From NCBI RefSeq assembly GCF_021442325.1, contig NZ_CP087879.1, forward strand, positions 1,488,001 through 1,552,000: a DNA stretch of 64,000 bases. Direction: 5' to 3'. The notes under the pieces are model-generated. The model did not search any database. It was given only the letters and a program-made list of their open reading frames with translations, and was not told the DNA's origin. This document shows positions 47,772-56,810 of this stretch, piece by piece (within the stretch, counting starts at the first letter, position 1; each line of letters starts with the position of its first letter). Origin of the DNA: Agromyces marinus. GTDB taxonomy: Bacteria; Actinomycetota; Actinomycetes; Actinomycetales; Microbacteriaceae. Position numbers and translations under genes: made by a program.

Positions 47772-48356
47772 TCAGGAGGGGTAGCGGCCCCGCTTGACCT
47801 GGGGCTTCGGAAGCCGGAGGGGCCGCAGCTGCAGCGCGCGCATCGCGGCGTACCAGCGGACCTTCTCGACCTTCGACGCGCCGAACTTGGCGGCGAGCTT
47901 GCGCCGCAGGGTGATGCCGAGGATGATCACGTCGATCACCGCGATGAGGAAGAAGCCCCAGAGCGTGAAGATGCCGATCGTCTGGACCTCGTAGCTCGGA
48001 ACGAAGGTGAGCACGATCACGGCGAACATCACGGGGATGAGGATCTCGCCGACGCTGAAGCGCGCGTCGACGTAGTCGCGCACGTACTTCTTCTGCGGGC
48101 CGCGGTCGCGCATCGGGAGGTAGCGTTCCTCGCCGGCGGCCATGCCGATGCGTGCGCGCTCACGAGCCTCGGCCGCCTTCGCGCGGGCCTGCTTCGCGGC
48201 CTCCTTGCGGTCGTTCGGCACGAGCGGGCGCCGGTTCGCGGCTTCGCGCTCGGCGCGGGTCGGCGTCGGTGCGCCCTTGCCGACCTTCGGCGTCGCGGCG
48301 ACGTCGTCGGCCTCGGGGGCAGGGCTGGGGGAGTCGGTGCTGGGGTGCTTGGCCAC
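47772..48356 (-). CDS. DUF3043 family membrane protein
   Basis: 194 residues. The N-terminal half is a charged coiled-coil-like region (EREAANRRPLVPNDRKEAAK), then YVRDYVDARFSVGEILIPVM and two membrane helices (ILIPVMFAVIVLTFVPSYEV and IGIFTLWGFFLIAVIDVIIL), ending in a basic tail. This matches actinobacterial DUF3043, of unknown role. GTG at 48356 is chosen since GACGAGGAC precedes it; an ATG 14 codons earlier would overlap the start of the divergent dipeptidase gene. Confidence 0.86.
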   Translation of the reverse strand: MAKHPSTDSPSPAPEADDVAATPKVGKGAPTPTRAEREAANRRPLVPNDRKEAAKQARAKAAEARERARIGMAAGEERYLPMRDRGPQKKYVRDYVDARFSVGEILIPVMFAVIVLTFVPSYEVQTIGIFTLWGFFLIAVIDVIILGITLRRKLAAKFGASKVEKVRWYAAMRALQLRPLRLPKPQVKRGRYPS

Positions 48357-48396
48357 GGGGAAGTCCTCGTCGATCGGTTCTCTTAAGATTACCCGC

Positions 48397-49866
48397 ATGA
48401 GCGAGACCCGCCCCGACCCGTCTACCGTCCCGTACGCCTCCGACCCCTCGGTCGACCAGCACGACACCGTCGAACGACTGCGTGCGGCCGTCGAAGCCGG
48501 ATTCCCGGAGACCGTCGCCGACCTCACCGACCTCGTCCGGATCCCGTCGGTCTCCTGGGCCGCATTCGACCCCGAGCACGTCGCCCGCAGCGCGGAGGCG
48601 GTCGCGGAGCTCGTGCGGGGCCTCGGCGTCTTCGACGTCGTCGACATCCGTCGGGCATCGATCGGATCGGACGGAGAGCTCGGCCAGCCGGCGGTGGTCG
48701 CCCGGCGCGAGTCCCGCAACGGCCGCCCGACGGTTCTGCTCTACGCACACCACGACGTCCAGCCGCCCGGCGACGACGCCGACTGGGATTCGGCCCCGTT
48801 CGAGCCGACCCTGCGCGGCGACCGCCTGTACGGCCGCGGCGCGGCCGACGACAAGGCCGGGGTCATGGCCCACGTCGCCGCCGTCCGCGCACTCGTCGAC
48901 GTGCTGGGCGACGACCTCGATCTCGGCATCGCGCTCTTCATCGAGGGCGAGGAGGAGTTCGGCTCGCGCTCGTTCGCGAACTTCCTGCGCGAGCAGCGCG
49001 ACCTGCTCGAGGCCGACGCGATCGTCGTCGCGGACTCGAACAACTGGGACGTGCACACGCCGGCGCTCACGGTCGCGCTGCGCGGGAACGTGACCTTCCG
49101 CCTGACCGTCTCCACCCTCGAGCACGCCTCGCACTCGGGCATGTTCGGGGGAGCGGTGCCCGACGCGATGCTCGCCGCCATCCGCCTGCTCGCGACCCTC
49201 CACGACGAGGACGGGGCCGTCGCGGTCGACGGGCTCACCTCGACCGACCTCGACACGCCCCCGTACGACGAGGAGCAGCTGCGTTCTGAGGCCGGGCTGA
49301 TCGACGGGGTGTCGCCCATCGGGCGCGGGAGCATCCTCTCGCGGATCTGGGCGCAGCCCTCCATCACCGTCACCGGCATCGACGCGCCCAGCGTCGCGAA
49401 CGCATCGAACACGCTGATCCCGCGGGTCTCGGTGCGCGTGAGCGCGCGGGTCGCGCCCGGGCAGGATGCCGCGGCCGCGCTCCAGGCACTCCGGGCCCAC
49501 CTGCTCGCCCACGCGCCGTTCGGCGCCAGGATCGAGCTCGACGACATCGACACGGGCCAGCCGTTCCTCGTCGACACGAGCGGTTGGGCGGTGGCGGACG
49601 CCAAGCGCGCCATGGCCGATGCGTGGGGCAGTGAACCCGTCGACATCGGGGTGGGCGGGTCGATCCCGTTCATCGCGGAGCTCGTCGAGGAGTTCCCCTC
49701 GGCCCAGATCCTCGTCACGGGCGTGGAGGACCCCGACTCGCGGGCGCACAGCCCGAACGAGTCCCTGCACCTCGGCGTGTTCCGCCGGGCGATCCTCGCC
49801 GAGGCGGCGTTGCTCGCCCGCCTCCAGGCGCGCACGCGCGCGCCGCAGGGCGGCAGCGGTGCGTGA
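48397..49866 (+). CDS. M20 family dipeptidase
   Basis: Zinc peptidase of 489 residues, cleaving dipeptides or related amides in the cytosol. Metal ligands: LYAHHDVQPPGDD, GRGAADDKAGVMAHV, EGEEEFGSRSF and the C-terminal ESLHLGVF. It keeps the lid (dimerisation) domain inserted in the middle, with EHASHSGMFGG. It matches the actinobacterial M20 dipeptidase group. A TAAGAT hexamer (48384-48389) lies 7 nt before the ATG and no RBS is seen, so it is probably leaderless. Substrate not determinable. Confidence 0.93.
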   Translation: MSETRPDPSTVPYASDPSVDQHDTVERLRAAVEAGFPETVADLTDLVRIPSVSWAAFDPEHVARSAEAVAELVRGLGVFDVVDIRRASIGSDGELGQPAVVARRESRNGRPTVLLYAHHDVQPPGDDADWDSAPFEPTLRGDRLYGRGAADDKAGVMAHVAAVRALVDVLGDDLDLGIALFIEGEEEFGSRSFANFLREQRDLLEADAIVVADSNNWDVHTPALTVALRGNVTFRLTVSTLEHASHSGMFGGAVPDAMLAAIRLLATLHDEDGAVAVDGLTSTDLDTPPYDEEQLRSEAGLIDGVSPIGRGSILSRIWAQPSITVTGIDAPSVANASNTLIPRVSVRVSARVAPGQDAAAALQALRAHLLAHAPFGARIELDDIDTGQPFLVDTSGWAVADAKRAMADAWGSEPVDIGVGGSIPFIAELVEEFPSAQILVTGVEDPDSRAHSPNESLHLGVFRRAILAEAALLARLQARTRAPQGGSGA

Positions 49867-49953
49867 CTCGACGCGTGGCGAACGGATGCCGCTTCCGGGC
49901 GAATCCCCATGCGAGGCGGGTATCATCGGGCTGACCGACCTTCGAGGAGTGAG

Positions 49954-50304
49954 ATGAGCGACACGATCACCGACGCCACCCACGGCGTGAAGCTGAGCGA
50001 TCCGGCGGCCGACAAGGTCCGCAACCTCCTCTCGCAGGAGGGTCGCGACGACCTGCGCCTGCGCGTGGCGGTGCAGCCCGGCGGGTGCTCGGGCCTGATC
50101 TACCAGCTGTACTTCGACGAGCGACTGCTCGACGGCGATGCCGTCGTCGACTTCGAGGGCGTCGAGGTCGTCGTCGACAAGATGAGCGTGCCCTACCTCG
50201 ACGGGTCGACCATCGACTTCGAGGACTCCATCCAGAAGCAGGGCTTCACGATCGACAACCCCAACGCCCAGGGCAGCTGCGCGTGCGGTGATTCGTTCCA
50301 CTGA
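49954..50304 (+). CDS. erpA: Iron-sulfur cluster insertion protein ErpA/HesB-type
   Basis: A-type Fe-S carrier, 116 residues, that passes clusters to apoproteins. The three ligand cysteines are in VQPGGCSGL and the C-terminal SCACGDSF. The ATG at 49954 has GAGGAG about 5 nt upstream. It is followed by a strong terminator and the ctaC operon. Lipoyl synthase and the Rieske protein encoded here are plausible clients (inference). Confidence 0.93.
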   Translation: MSDTITDATHGVKLSDPAADKVRNLLSQEGRDDLRLRVAVQPGGCSGLIYQLYFDERLLDGDAVVDFEGVEVVVDKMSVPYLDGSTIDFEDSIQKQGFTIDNPNAQGSCACGDSFH

Positions 50305-50316
50305 TCCGCCGTTCCA

Positions 50317-50360
50317 CGCGAAGAGGGAGACCGCCGAGGCGGTCTCCCTCTTCGCGTTTT
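50317..50360 (+). terminator. Intrinsic terminator after erpA
   Basis: A 19-bp perfect stem (50317-50335 with 50338-50356) with a tiny GA loop, followed by TTTT. This is the clearest rho-independent terminator in the window. Confidence 0.93.
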
Positions 50361-50501
50361 CGGCCGTCGGAGGCCGGATCGCGGGCGGATTCGGTCAAAC
50401 GCACCCGCAGGGTGCACGAGACGGGTGCCGAGTCGGAGTAGGCTAGGTGCGATCAATGCGCTTCGCTGAGAAGCGTCTTCGAATCTCCCGAAAGGTCACC
50501 G

Positions 50502-51404
50502 GTGCGTCACAATCGCCGTCTCCGATGGGCTGCTGTTCCGATCGCAGCGACGCTCAGTCTCGTCCTCGCCGGATGCACGCAGGCTCAGCTGAACGGATTC
50601 CTTCCCGGCTTCATCGAGGGCGAGCCGCCCGCGACGAACCACACCGAGCGGATCTCGGGGCTGTGGGTCACGTCCTGGATCGTGCTGCTGGTCGTCGGCA
50701 TCGTGACCTGGGGCCTGACCATCTGGGCCGTCATCGCGTACCGGCGTCGCAAGGGCCAGACCGGCCTTCCGGTGCAGCTGCGCTACAACATGCCGATCGA
50801 GGTGTTCTACACCGTCATCCCGCTGATCCTCGTGCTGGGCTTCTTCGCCTTCACCGCACGCGACCAGCAGGCGATCGAGGCGCGCTTCGCCGAGGACGAC
50901 ATCGACGTGAAGATCGAGGCGATCGCCAAGCAGTGGGCGTGGGACTTCAACTACGTGAATGAAGACGTCTACACGGCGGGCATCCAGGCCCAGCTCGACG
51001 AGGAGGGCCCTGCGGGCTCCGTCAAGCAGGACGAACTGCCCACGCTGGTGCTGCCCGTCGGCGCCAACGTCGAGGTCGCGCTCGAGTCGCGTGACGTCAT
51101 CCACTCCTTCTGGGTCGTCGACTTCCTCTACAAGAAGGACATGTTCCCCGGCAAGACGAACTACATGTCCTTCGTCCCCGAGCGCGAAGGCACCTACGTG
51201 GGCAAGTGCGCCGAGCTCTGCGGCGAGTACCACTCGCTCATGCTCTTCAACGTCGAGGTCGTCTCGCAGGGCGAGTACGACGACTACATCGACTCGCTCC
51301 GCGTCGCGGGCAACGAGGGGCAGCTCTCGACCGAGTACGACCGGAACCAGAACCTGCCCGGAACGGGCGCGCCCGAACTGAAAGAGGAGCACGAAGGCGA
51401 ATGA
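50502..51404 (+). CDS. ctaC: Cytochrome c oxidase subunit II (aa3 type)
   Basis: Carries the CuA electron entry site of cytochrome aa3. It has 300 residues. A lipoprotein signal ends at C25 (VLAGC), then two membrane helices ([20 protein letters not shown] and [19 protein letters not shown]) and the cupredoxin domain. CuA ligands are H201, C236, C240, H244 and M247. The GTG start has AAAGG upstream; TAGGCT around 50442 is a possible -10. Its stop overlaps ctaD as ATGA, so the two are coupled. Confidence 0.96.
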   Translation: MRHNRRLRWAAVPIAATLSLVLAGCTQAQLNGFLPGFIEGEPPATNHTERISGLWVTSWIVLLVVGIVTWGLTIWAVIAYRRRKGQTGLPVQLRYNMPIEVFYTVIPLILVLGFFAFTARDQQAIEARFAEDDIDVKIEAIAKQWAWDFNYVNEDVYTAGIQAQLDEEGPAGSVKQDELPTLVLPVGANVEVALESRDVIHSFWVVDFLYKKDMFPGKTNYMSFVPEREGTYVGKCAELCGEYHSLMLFNVEVVSQGEYDDYIDSLRVAGNEGQLSTEYDRNQNLPGTGAPELKEEHEGE

Positions 51405-53137
51405 CCACCACCACCGCACCGGCTCGCCCCGCGGGGTCCTCGCAGCCGTTCGGCGCCGCGAAGGTCGAACGCAAGGGCAACGTCCTCGTCAAGTGGCTCA
51501 CGTCCACCGACCACAAGGTCATCGGGTACCTCTACCTGATCACCTCGTTCATCTACTTCTGCATCGGCGGCGTGATGGCCCTCATCATCCGCGCACAGCT
51601 CTTCGAGCCCGGCCTGGAGATCATCCAGACGCGTGAGCAGTACAACCAGCTGTTCACGATGCACGGCACGATCATGCTGCTCATGTTCGCGACGCCGCTG
51701 TTCGCCGGCTTCGCCAACGTGCTCATGCCCCTGCAGATCGGCGCCCCCGACGTCGCCTTCCCGCGCCTGAACGCGTTCGCCTACTGGGCCTTCAACTTCG
51801 GCTCGCTCATGGCGGTGGCCGGATTCTTCACCCCCCAGGGTGCGGCTTCGTTCGGGTGGTTCGCCTATCAGCCACTCGCCTCGACCACGTTCTCGCCGGG
51901 CGTCGGCGGCAACCTCTGGATGCTGGGCCTCGGCCTGTCCGGTTTCGGCACGATCCTCGGTGCGGTGAACTTCATCACCACGATCGTCACGATGCGCGCG
52001 CCCGGCATGACCATGTTCCGGATGCCCATCTTCACCTGGAACACGCTCGTCACCTCGATCCTCGTCCTGATGGCCTTCCCGGTCCTGGCCGCCGCGATCC
52101 TCGCCGCTGCTGCAGACCGCGTCTTCGGTGCGCATATCTACGACCCGGAGAACGGTGGCGTCATCCTGTGGCAGCACCTGTTCTGGTTCTTCGGCCATCC
52201 GGAGGTCTACATCATCGCGCTGCCGTTCTTCGGCATCGTCTCCGAGATCTTCCCCGTGTTCAGCCGGAAGCCGATCTTCGGGTACAAGACGCTCGTCTAC
52301 GCGACGATCGCGATCGCAGCCCTGTCGGTGACCGTCTGGGCCCACCACATGTACGTCACCGGGTCGGTCCTCCTGCCATGGTTCGCGCTCATGACGATGC
52401 TCATCGCGGTCCCGACCGGAGTGAAGATCTTCAACTGGGTCGGCACGATGTGGCGAGGGTCGATCACGTTCGAGACGCCGCTGATCTGGTCGCTCGGCTT
52501 CCTCATCACGTTCGTCTTCGGTGGTCTGACCGGCGTGATCCTCGCGTCGCCGCCCCTCGACTTCCACGTCTCCGACACGTACTTCGTCGTGGCCCACTTC
52601 CACTACGTGGTCTTCGGCACGGTCGTCTTCGCGATGTTCGCCGGCTTCTACTTCTGGTGGCCGAAGTGGACGGGCAAGCTGCTCAACGAGACCCTCGGCA
52701 AGTGGCACTTCTGGCTGCTGTTCATCGGCTTCCACACGACCTTCCTGGTGCAGCACTGGCTCGGTGTCGTGGTCATGCCGCGCCGGTACTACTCGTACCT
52801 GCCCGAGGACAACATCACCTGGATGAACCAGCTCTCGACCATCGGCGCCTTCATCCTCGCCGTGTCGCTGATCCCGTTCTTCCTGAACGTGTACATCACG
52901 GCGCGCCGCGCGCCGAAGGTCACCGTGAACGACCCGTGGGGGTACGGAGGATCGCTCGAGTGGGCGACCAGCTGCCCGCCGCCGCGACACAACTTCACGT
53001 CGATCCCGCGCATCCGCTCCGAGCGGCCCGCGTTCGACCTGAACCACCCGGAGGCCGGCATCCCGGTCGGCATCGGCCCGGTGAAGGACGCCCCCAACGC
53101 ACCCGTCATCGACGCCGAGACCAAGGAAGTCAAGTAG
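51401..53137 (+). CDS. ctaD: Cytochrome c oxidase subunit I (aa3 type)
   Basis: Catalytic subunit holding heme a, heme a3 and CuB, which reduces O2 and pumps protons. It has 578 residues and about 12 membrane helices. Heme and copper ligand motifs: [37 protein letters not shown] and [12 protein letters not shown]. The N-terminal 25 residues are hydrophilic. It is coupled to ctaC by an ATGA overlap and to ctaF by a zero-nt gap. Confidence 0.97.
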   Translation: MTTTTAPARPAGSSQPFGAAKVERKGNVLVKWLTSTDHKVIGYLYLITSFIYFCIGGVMALIIRAQLFEPGLEIIQTREQYNQLFTMHGTIMLLMFATPLFAGFANVLMPLQIGAPDVAFPRLNAFAYWAFNFGSLMAVAGFFTPQGAASFGWFAYQPLASTTFSPGVGGNLWMLGLGLSGFGTILGAVNFITTIVTMRAPGMTMFRMPIFTWNTLVTSILVLMAFPVLAAAILAAAADRVFGAHIYDPENGGVILWQHLFWFFGHPEVYIIALPFFGIVSEIFPVFSRKPIFGYKTLVYATIAIAALSVTVWAHHMYVTGSVLLPWFALMTMLIAVPTGVKIFNWVGTMWRGSITFETPLIWSLGFLITFVFGGLTGVILASPPLDFHVSDTYFVVAHFHYVVFGTVVFAMFAGFYFWWPKWTGKLLNETLGKWHFWLLFIGFHTTFLVQHWLGVVVMPRRYYSYLPEDNITWMNQLSTIGAFILAVSLIPFFLNVYITARRAPKVTVNDPWGYGGSLEWATSCPPPRHNFTSIPRIRSERPAFDLNHPEAGIPVGIGPVKDAPNAPVIDAETKEVK

Positions 53138-53560
53138 ATGCGCGCGAATGTCATCCTGTTCTGGGTTCTGACCGGCTTCTTTGCCCTCTCGGCAGCGGTC
53201 TACATCTTCTGGACGGCGATCGACCAGAACGAGCCCGGGGTCGAGTGGGTGGGCCTGGTGGCCATCTCGCTCAGCGGCGTGCTGAGCGCGTTCATCGCCT
53301 TCTACCTCGGCCGCGTCCACAAGGAGCAGGGCGGCGAGCTCCCGGAGGACCGCCTCGACGCCAACATCGACGACGGTGATGCAGAGCTCGGGTTCTTCAG
53401 CCCGTGGAGCTGGTGGCCGATCATGCTCGCCGGTTCCGCCGCGCTCGTGTTCCTCGGCCTCGCCGTCGGGTTCTGGATCTCGTTCCTCGCGCTGGGGCCC
53501 GCGCTCATCAGCCTCGTCGGCTGGGTGTACGAGTACTACCGAGGCAACTTCGCCCGCTGA
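53138..53560 (+). CDS. ctaF: Cytochrome c oxidase subunit IV (actinobacterial)
   Basis: A small membrane subunit of 140 residues with four hydrophobic stretches, including VILFWVLTGFFALSAAVYIF and WVGLVAISLSGVLSAFIAFY. The conserved LGFFSPWSWWPI segment precedes the third. This is typical of the actinobacterial aa3 oxidase subunit 4. It begins directly after the ctaD stop, so it belongs to the ctaC-ctaD-ctaF operon. A 14-bp hairpin follows. Confidence 0.94.
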   Translation: MRANVILFWVLTGFFALSAAVYIFWTAIDQNEPGVEWVGLVAISLSGVLSAFIAFYLGRVHKEQGGELPEDRLDANIDDGDAELGFFSPWSWWPIMLAGSAALVFLGLAVGFWISFLALGPALISLVGWVYEYYRGNFAR

Positions 53561-53576
53561 TCTCCGACGATCGGTA

Positions 53577-53607
53577 CGGTGCCCCGGCGCGATGCGCCGG
53601 GGCACCG
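53577..53607. terminator. Bidirectional terminator after ctaF
   Basis: A perfect 14-bp stem (CGGTGCCCCGGCGC with GCGCCGGGGCACCG) with a GAT loop between convergent ctaF and the methyltransferase gene. Confidence 0.9.
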
Positions 53608-53613
53608 CCGTCT

Positions 53614-54267
53614 TCACCCCCTGACGGCCGCGACCACGCGCCAGGGTCCGGCTCGCTCGACCGAGCGCATCTCGAGGCCCGACCGACGGAGCACGTCGTA
53701 CATCCGATCCGGAGCGTGGATGAACCCGCGGTACTCCTGCCGCCGGAGGCGCATCATCAGGTTGACCGTCGCCGTCGACGCTCGTGCCGGCCAACTGTTC
53801 GGTGGATGGCTGAAGACGAGCGAGCGCCGCGCGTGCGCGGCGGAGGCGCGGAGCAGCGACTCTGCGTTCGGGTAGCAGCACACGACCCGGTGCAGGATCA
53901 CGTGATCGGCCTCGTCGACTTCGGAGCCGTCCGAGGCCAGATCCACGCCGACGATGCGTCGCGTTCGCTCCGCGAGTCCCTCGGCGGCGGCCAGGTCGCG
54001 GGCGACCGCTTCGTACGCGCCGGAGAGTTCCAGGTTGGTCGTGCTCGTGCCGCCACGGCGGAGCAGCTCCAACTGGAGCTCGCCGATCCCGCCGCCGATC
54101 TCGAGCACGGTCGCCCCATCGATGCCCGCTTCGACGACGGCGTCGACGATTCGGCGCTCAGGCGAGGTGAGGCCGCGGCGCCGATACCGCTTGGCGAGAG
54201 CGCGTGCGAACCGGTCGCCGAACACCTGCTCGTAGCGCGTCTGACCGCGCGGGCAGCAGTCGTCCAT
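53614..54267 (-). CDS. Class I SAM-dependent methyltransferase
   Basis: 217 residues. After an N-terminal MDDCCPRG comes a helical stretch, then the SAM motif ATVLEIGGGIGELQLELLRR, an acidic ribose-binding region around GVDLASDGSE, and HVILHRVVCCYPN. The pattern recalls the BchM-like/magnesium-protoporphyrin O-methyltransferase annotation often given to such proteins, but no chlorophyll genes exist here. The substrate is unknown. It lies downstream of and convergent with ctaF, with the second methyltransferase 57 bp upstream. Confidence 0.85.
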   Translation of the reverse strand: MDDCCPRGQTRYEQVFGDRFARALAKRYRRRGLTSPERRIVDAVVEAGIDGATVLEIGGGIGELQLELLRRGGTSTTNLELSGAYEAVARDLAAAEGLAERTRRIVGVDLASDGSEVDEADHVILHRVVCCYPNAESLLRASAAHARRSLVFSHPPNSWPARASTATVNLMMRLRRQEYRGFIHAPDRMYDVLRRSGLEMRSVERAGPWRVVAAVRG

Positions 54268-54324
54268 GAACTCAAGTATGCGCGCGCCCCCACGTCGGCG
54301 ACAGCATGACGCGGAAACGGAACC

Positions 54325-55173
54325 TCAACGGCTGGGGAGTACGAACGTCAGGACATCGACCGAGACGGTCACGACCAGGTGATCGCCCGCGCTCGAAGAG
54401 GAGCTCGCCCCGGTGAGCGCCGCGGCATGGTGCGCGGACGGTCCCATCGCCGCGAACTTCGTGCGGAGAGCGTCGTCGACCTCGCAGCGCGAGCGGACGT
54501 GGTCTGCCGATGCGGGCTCGAATCCGGCGACGCGAAGCTGATCAGTGACGGCGGCGGCCTTGTCCGGAGGGATGTCGAGCAGCGTGCCCTCGGACCGGAG
54601 CTCGCCGAGGTGGTCCGCTCGAGGAACGACGACGATCGCGCGGCCGCCCGGCCGGAGGATTCGCGCGAACTCGCCGGGATTGCGGGGCGCGAACACGTTC
54701 AGGATGACATCCGCCGACTCGTCACGCAGTGGGAGTGGTTGCCAGATGTCGAGCACGACAGGGCTGCCCGACGGCACGGCACGAGCCGCCGCGCGGACGG
54801 CGTCGGGTGAACGGTCGCCCAGGAGGAAGGCCGTGCCTGGCAGGGCCCTATCGAGTCGAGCCGCGTAGAAGCCCGTACCGCAACCGAGGTCGGCGACGCG
54901 GAGTGGGCGGTCGGCGTGCACACCGGAGGCGGCTGCGACGACGGCGTCCGCGATCCGGTCGAACACGCCCGACTGCAGCACCGTGTCCCTGGCGGCGAGC
55001 ATGGCGCGATCGTCGCCGAGGGTGCGCGGTGCTCTCGGGGGCAACAACGTCAGGAAGCCGTACTTCGAGCGATCGAACCGGTGGCCGCTCGAACAGCCGT
55101 ACACGCGGTCATCGACGCCGGCGAGGGCCGAGAAGCAGTTCGGGCACCGAAGCCAGGTCGAATCGATCGACAT
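54325..55173 (-). CDS. RlmA-like rRNA methyltransferase (putative)
   Basis: 282 residues. An N-terminal zinc ribbon (LRCPNCFSAL ... YGCSSGHRFD) is followed by a class I methyltransferase fold with RVADLGCGTGFYAARL and APRNPGEFARILRPGGRAIV. This matches the RlmA/TlrB group, which methylates guanine 745/748 of 23S rRNA; the TlrB-type enzyme gives tylosin resistance in producers. Whether this one is a housekeeping or resistance enzyme cannot be told. The ATG at 55173 begins MSIDSTWLRCPNC; a longer open frame upstream is not supported. It lies between the two halves of the respiratory locus. Confidence 0.85.
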   Translation of the reverse strand: MSIDSTWLRCPNCFSALAGVDDRVYGCSSGHRFDRSKYGFLTLLPPRAPRTLGDDRAMLAARDTVLQSGVFDRIADAVVAAASGVHADRPLRVADLGCGTGFYAARLDRALPGTAFLLGDRSPDAVRAAARAVPSGSPVVLDIWQPLPLRDESADVILNVFAPRNPGEFARILRPGGRAIVVVPRADHLGELRSEGTLLDIPPDKAAAVTDQLRVAGFEPASADHVRSRCEVDDALRTKFAAMGPSAHHAAALTGASSSSSAGDHLVVTVSVDVLTFVLPSR

Positions 55174-55205
55174 GGTCCGGTGCCCGAACTGAGGTGACGC
55201 GTGGA

Positions 55206-56810
55206 TCAGTGGTGCTGCGAGTGGGAGGCCTCGAGCTCGCCCTTCGTGACCGGCGCGATGCGGTCCTCGAAGAACCAGCGCGACATGCCAGCTCGAAGCT
55301 TCTGGCCGACCGTGATCTTGCCGCGCGCGTTCGGGCGCAGCATGAGCGGTTCGTACGACTCGTAGCTGACCAGGTGCCAACGCTCGTACTCGTCGAGCGG
55401 CTGGTGCACCTCGATGAACTCGCCACCGGGGAGCTTGACGATGCGGCCGGACTCGTAGCCGTGCAGCACGATCTCGCGGTCCTTCTTCTGCAGCGCGATG
55501 CAGACGCGCTTGGCGACGAAGTAGGCGACGATCGGCCCGAAGATGAGCAGCGCCTGGAGGGAGTGGATCACGCCCTCCATCGTCAGCATGAAGTGCGTCG
55601 CGATGAGGTCCGAGCTCGCCGCGGCCCACAGGACCGCGTAGAAGGTGACCCCCGCAGCGCCGATCGCGGTACGGGTCGGAGCGTTGCGCGGACGGTCCGC
55701 GATGTGGTGCTCGCGCTTGTCGCCGGTGACCCACGCCTCGATGAACGGGTAGATGAAGACCAGCAGGATGAACCCGCCGAGCACCGCCATCGGGGCGAGG
55801 ATGTTGAACGACCACGTGCGGTCGAACAGCACGAACTCCCAGCCCGGGGGCACGAGTCGCAGGGCACCGTCGGCGAAGCCGATGTACCAGTCGGGCTGCG
55901 TTCCTGCGGAGACGGGCGACGGGTCGTACGGGCCGTAGTTCCAGATCGGGTTGATCGTGAACAGCGCCGAGATGAGGGCGAGGACACCGAAGACCAGGAA
56001 GAAGAATCCGCCGGCCTTGGCCGCGTAGATCGGCAGGATGGGCGGGCCGACCGCGTTCTGCTGGGTCCGGCCGGGGGCCGCGTACTGCGTGTGCTTGTGC
56101 ACGACCACGAACATGAGGTGGAGGGCGATGAGGGCGAGCAGGATCACGGGCAGCAGCAGGATGTGCAGCGTGTACAGGCGCCCCACGATCGCGGTGCCCG
56201 GGAACTCGCCACCGAAGAGCAGGAACGAGGTCCACGTTCCGATCAGCGGCAGGCCCTTGATCATGCCGTCGATGATGCGCAGGCCGTTGCCCGAGAGCAG
56301 GTCGTCGGGAAGCGAGTAGCCGGTGAAGCCCTCACCCATCGCGAGGATGAACATCACGAAGCCGATGACCCAGTTCAGCTCACGAGGCTTGCGGAACGCG
56401 CCCGTGAAGAAGATGCGCAGCATGTGCAGGCCGATCGCGGCGACGAACATGAGCGCGGCCCAGTGGTGCATCTGCCGGACGAAGAGTCCGCCACGGAGGT
56501 CGAACGAGATGTCGAGCGTCGACGCCATGGCGGCGGACATCTCGACGCCCTTGAGGGGCACGTACGACCCCTCGTACTCGATCTCGACCATCGACGCCTG
56601 GAAGAAGAACGTCAGGAACGTGCCGGTGATCAGGATGACGAGGAAGCTGAACAGCGCGACCTCGCCGAGCAGGAACGACCAGTGGTCGGGGAAGGCCTTG
56701 CGGCCGAGTTCCTTGACGAACGTCGAGACGCTCGTGCGCTCATCGATGTAGTTCGACGCTGCCGCGGTGAATGTTCTGCGCTGCGGCGTGCGCGTGGCTG
56801 CGGTGCTCAA
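55206..56810 (-). CDS. qcrB: Cytochrome bc1 complex cytochrome b subunit
   Basis: 534 residues, longer than mitochondrial cytochrome b as is usual in Actinobacteria. Motifs: WSFLLGEVALFSFLVILITG, the heme-b helix MHHWAALMFVAAIGLHMLRI, GYSLPDDLLSGNGL, HILLLPVILLALIALHLMFV (heme ligand His) and PDWYIGFADGALR. It binds hemes bL and bH and oxidises menaquinol. The ATG overlaps the qcrA stop as ATGA. Transcribed qcrC-qcrA-qcrB. Confidence 0.96.
   Translation of the reverse strand: MSTAATRTPQRRTFTAAASNYIDERTSVSTFVKELGRKAFPDHWSFLLGEVALFSFLVILITGTFLTFFFQASMVEIEYEGSYVPLKGVEMSAAMASTLDISFDLRGGLFVRQMHHWAALMFVAAIGLHMLRIFFTGAFRKPRELNWVIGFVMFILAMGEGFTGYSLPDDLLSGNGLRIIDGMIKGLPLIGTWTSFLLFGGEFPGTAIVGRLYTLHILLLPVILLALIALHLMFVVVHKHTQYAAPGRTQQNAVGPPILPIYAAKAGGFFFLVFGVLALISALFTINPIWNYGPYDPSPVSAGTQPDWYIGFADGALRLVPPGWEFVLFDRTWSFNILAPMAVLGGFILLVFIYPFIEAWVTGDKREHHIADRPRNAPTRTAIGAAGVTFYAVLWAAASSDLIATHFMLTMEGVIHSLQALLIFGPIVAYFVAKRVCIALQKKDREIVLHGYESGRIVKLPGGEFIEVHQPLDEYERWHLVSYESYEPLMLRPNARGKITVGQKLRAGMSRWFFEDRIAPVTKGELEASHSQHH

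Noticed and set aside
50366..50500. Riboswitch or attenuator upstream of ctaC
   Set aside because: The leader is short and shows no conserved riboswitch core; only a generic -10 (TAGGCT) can be proposed.
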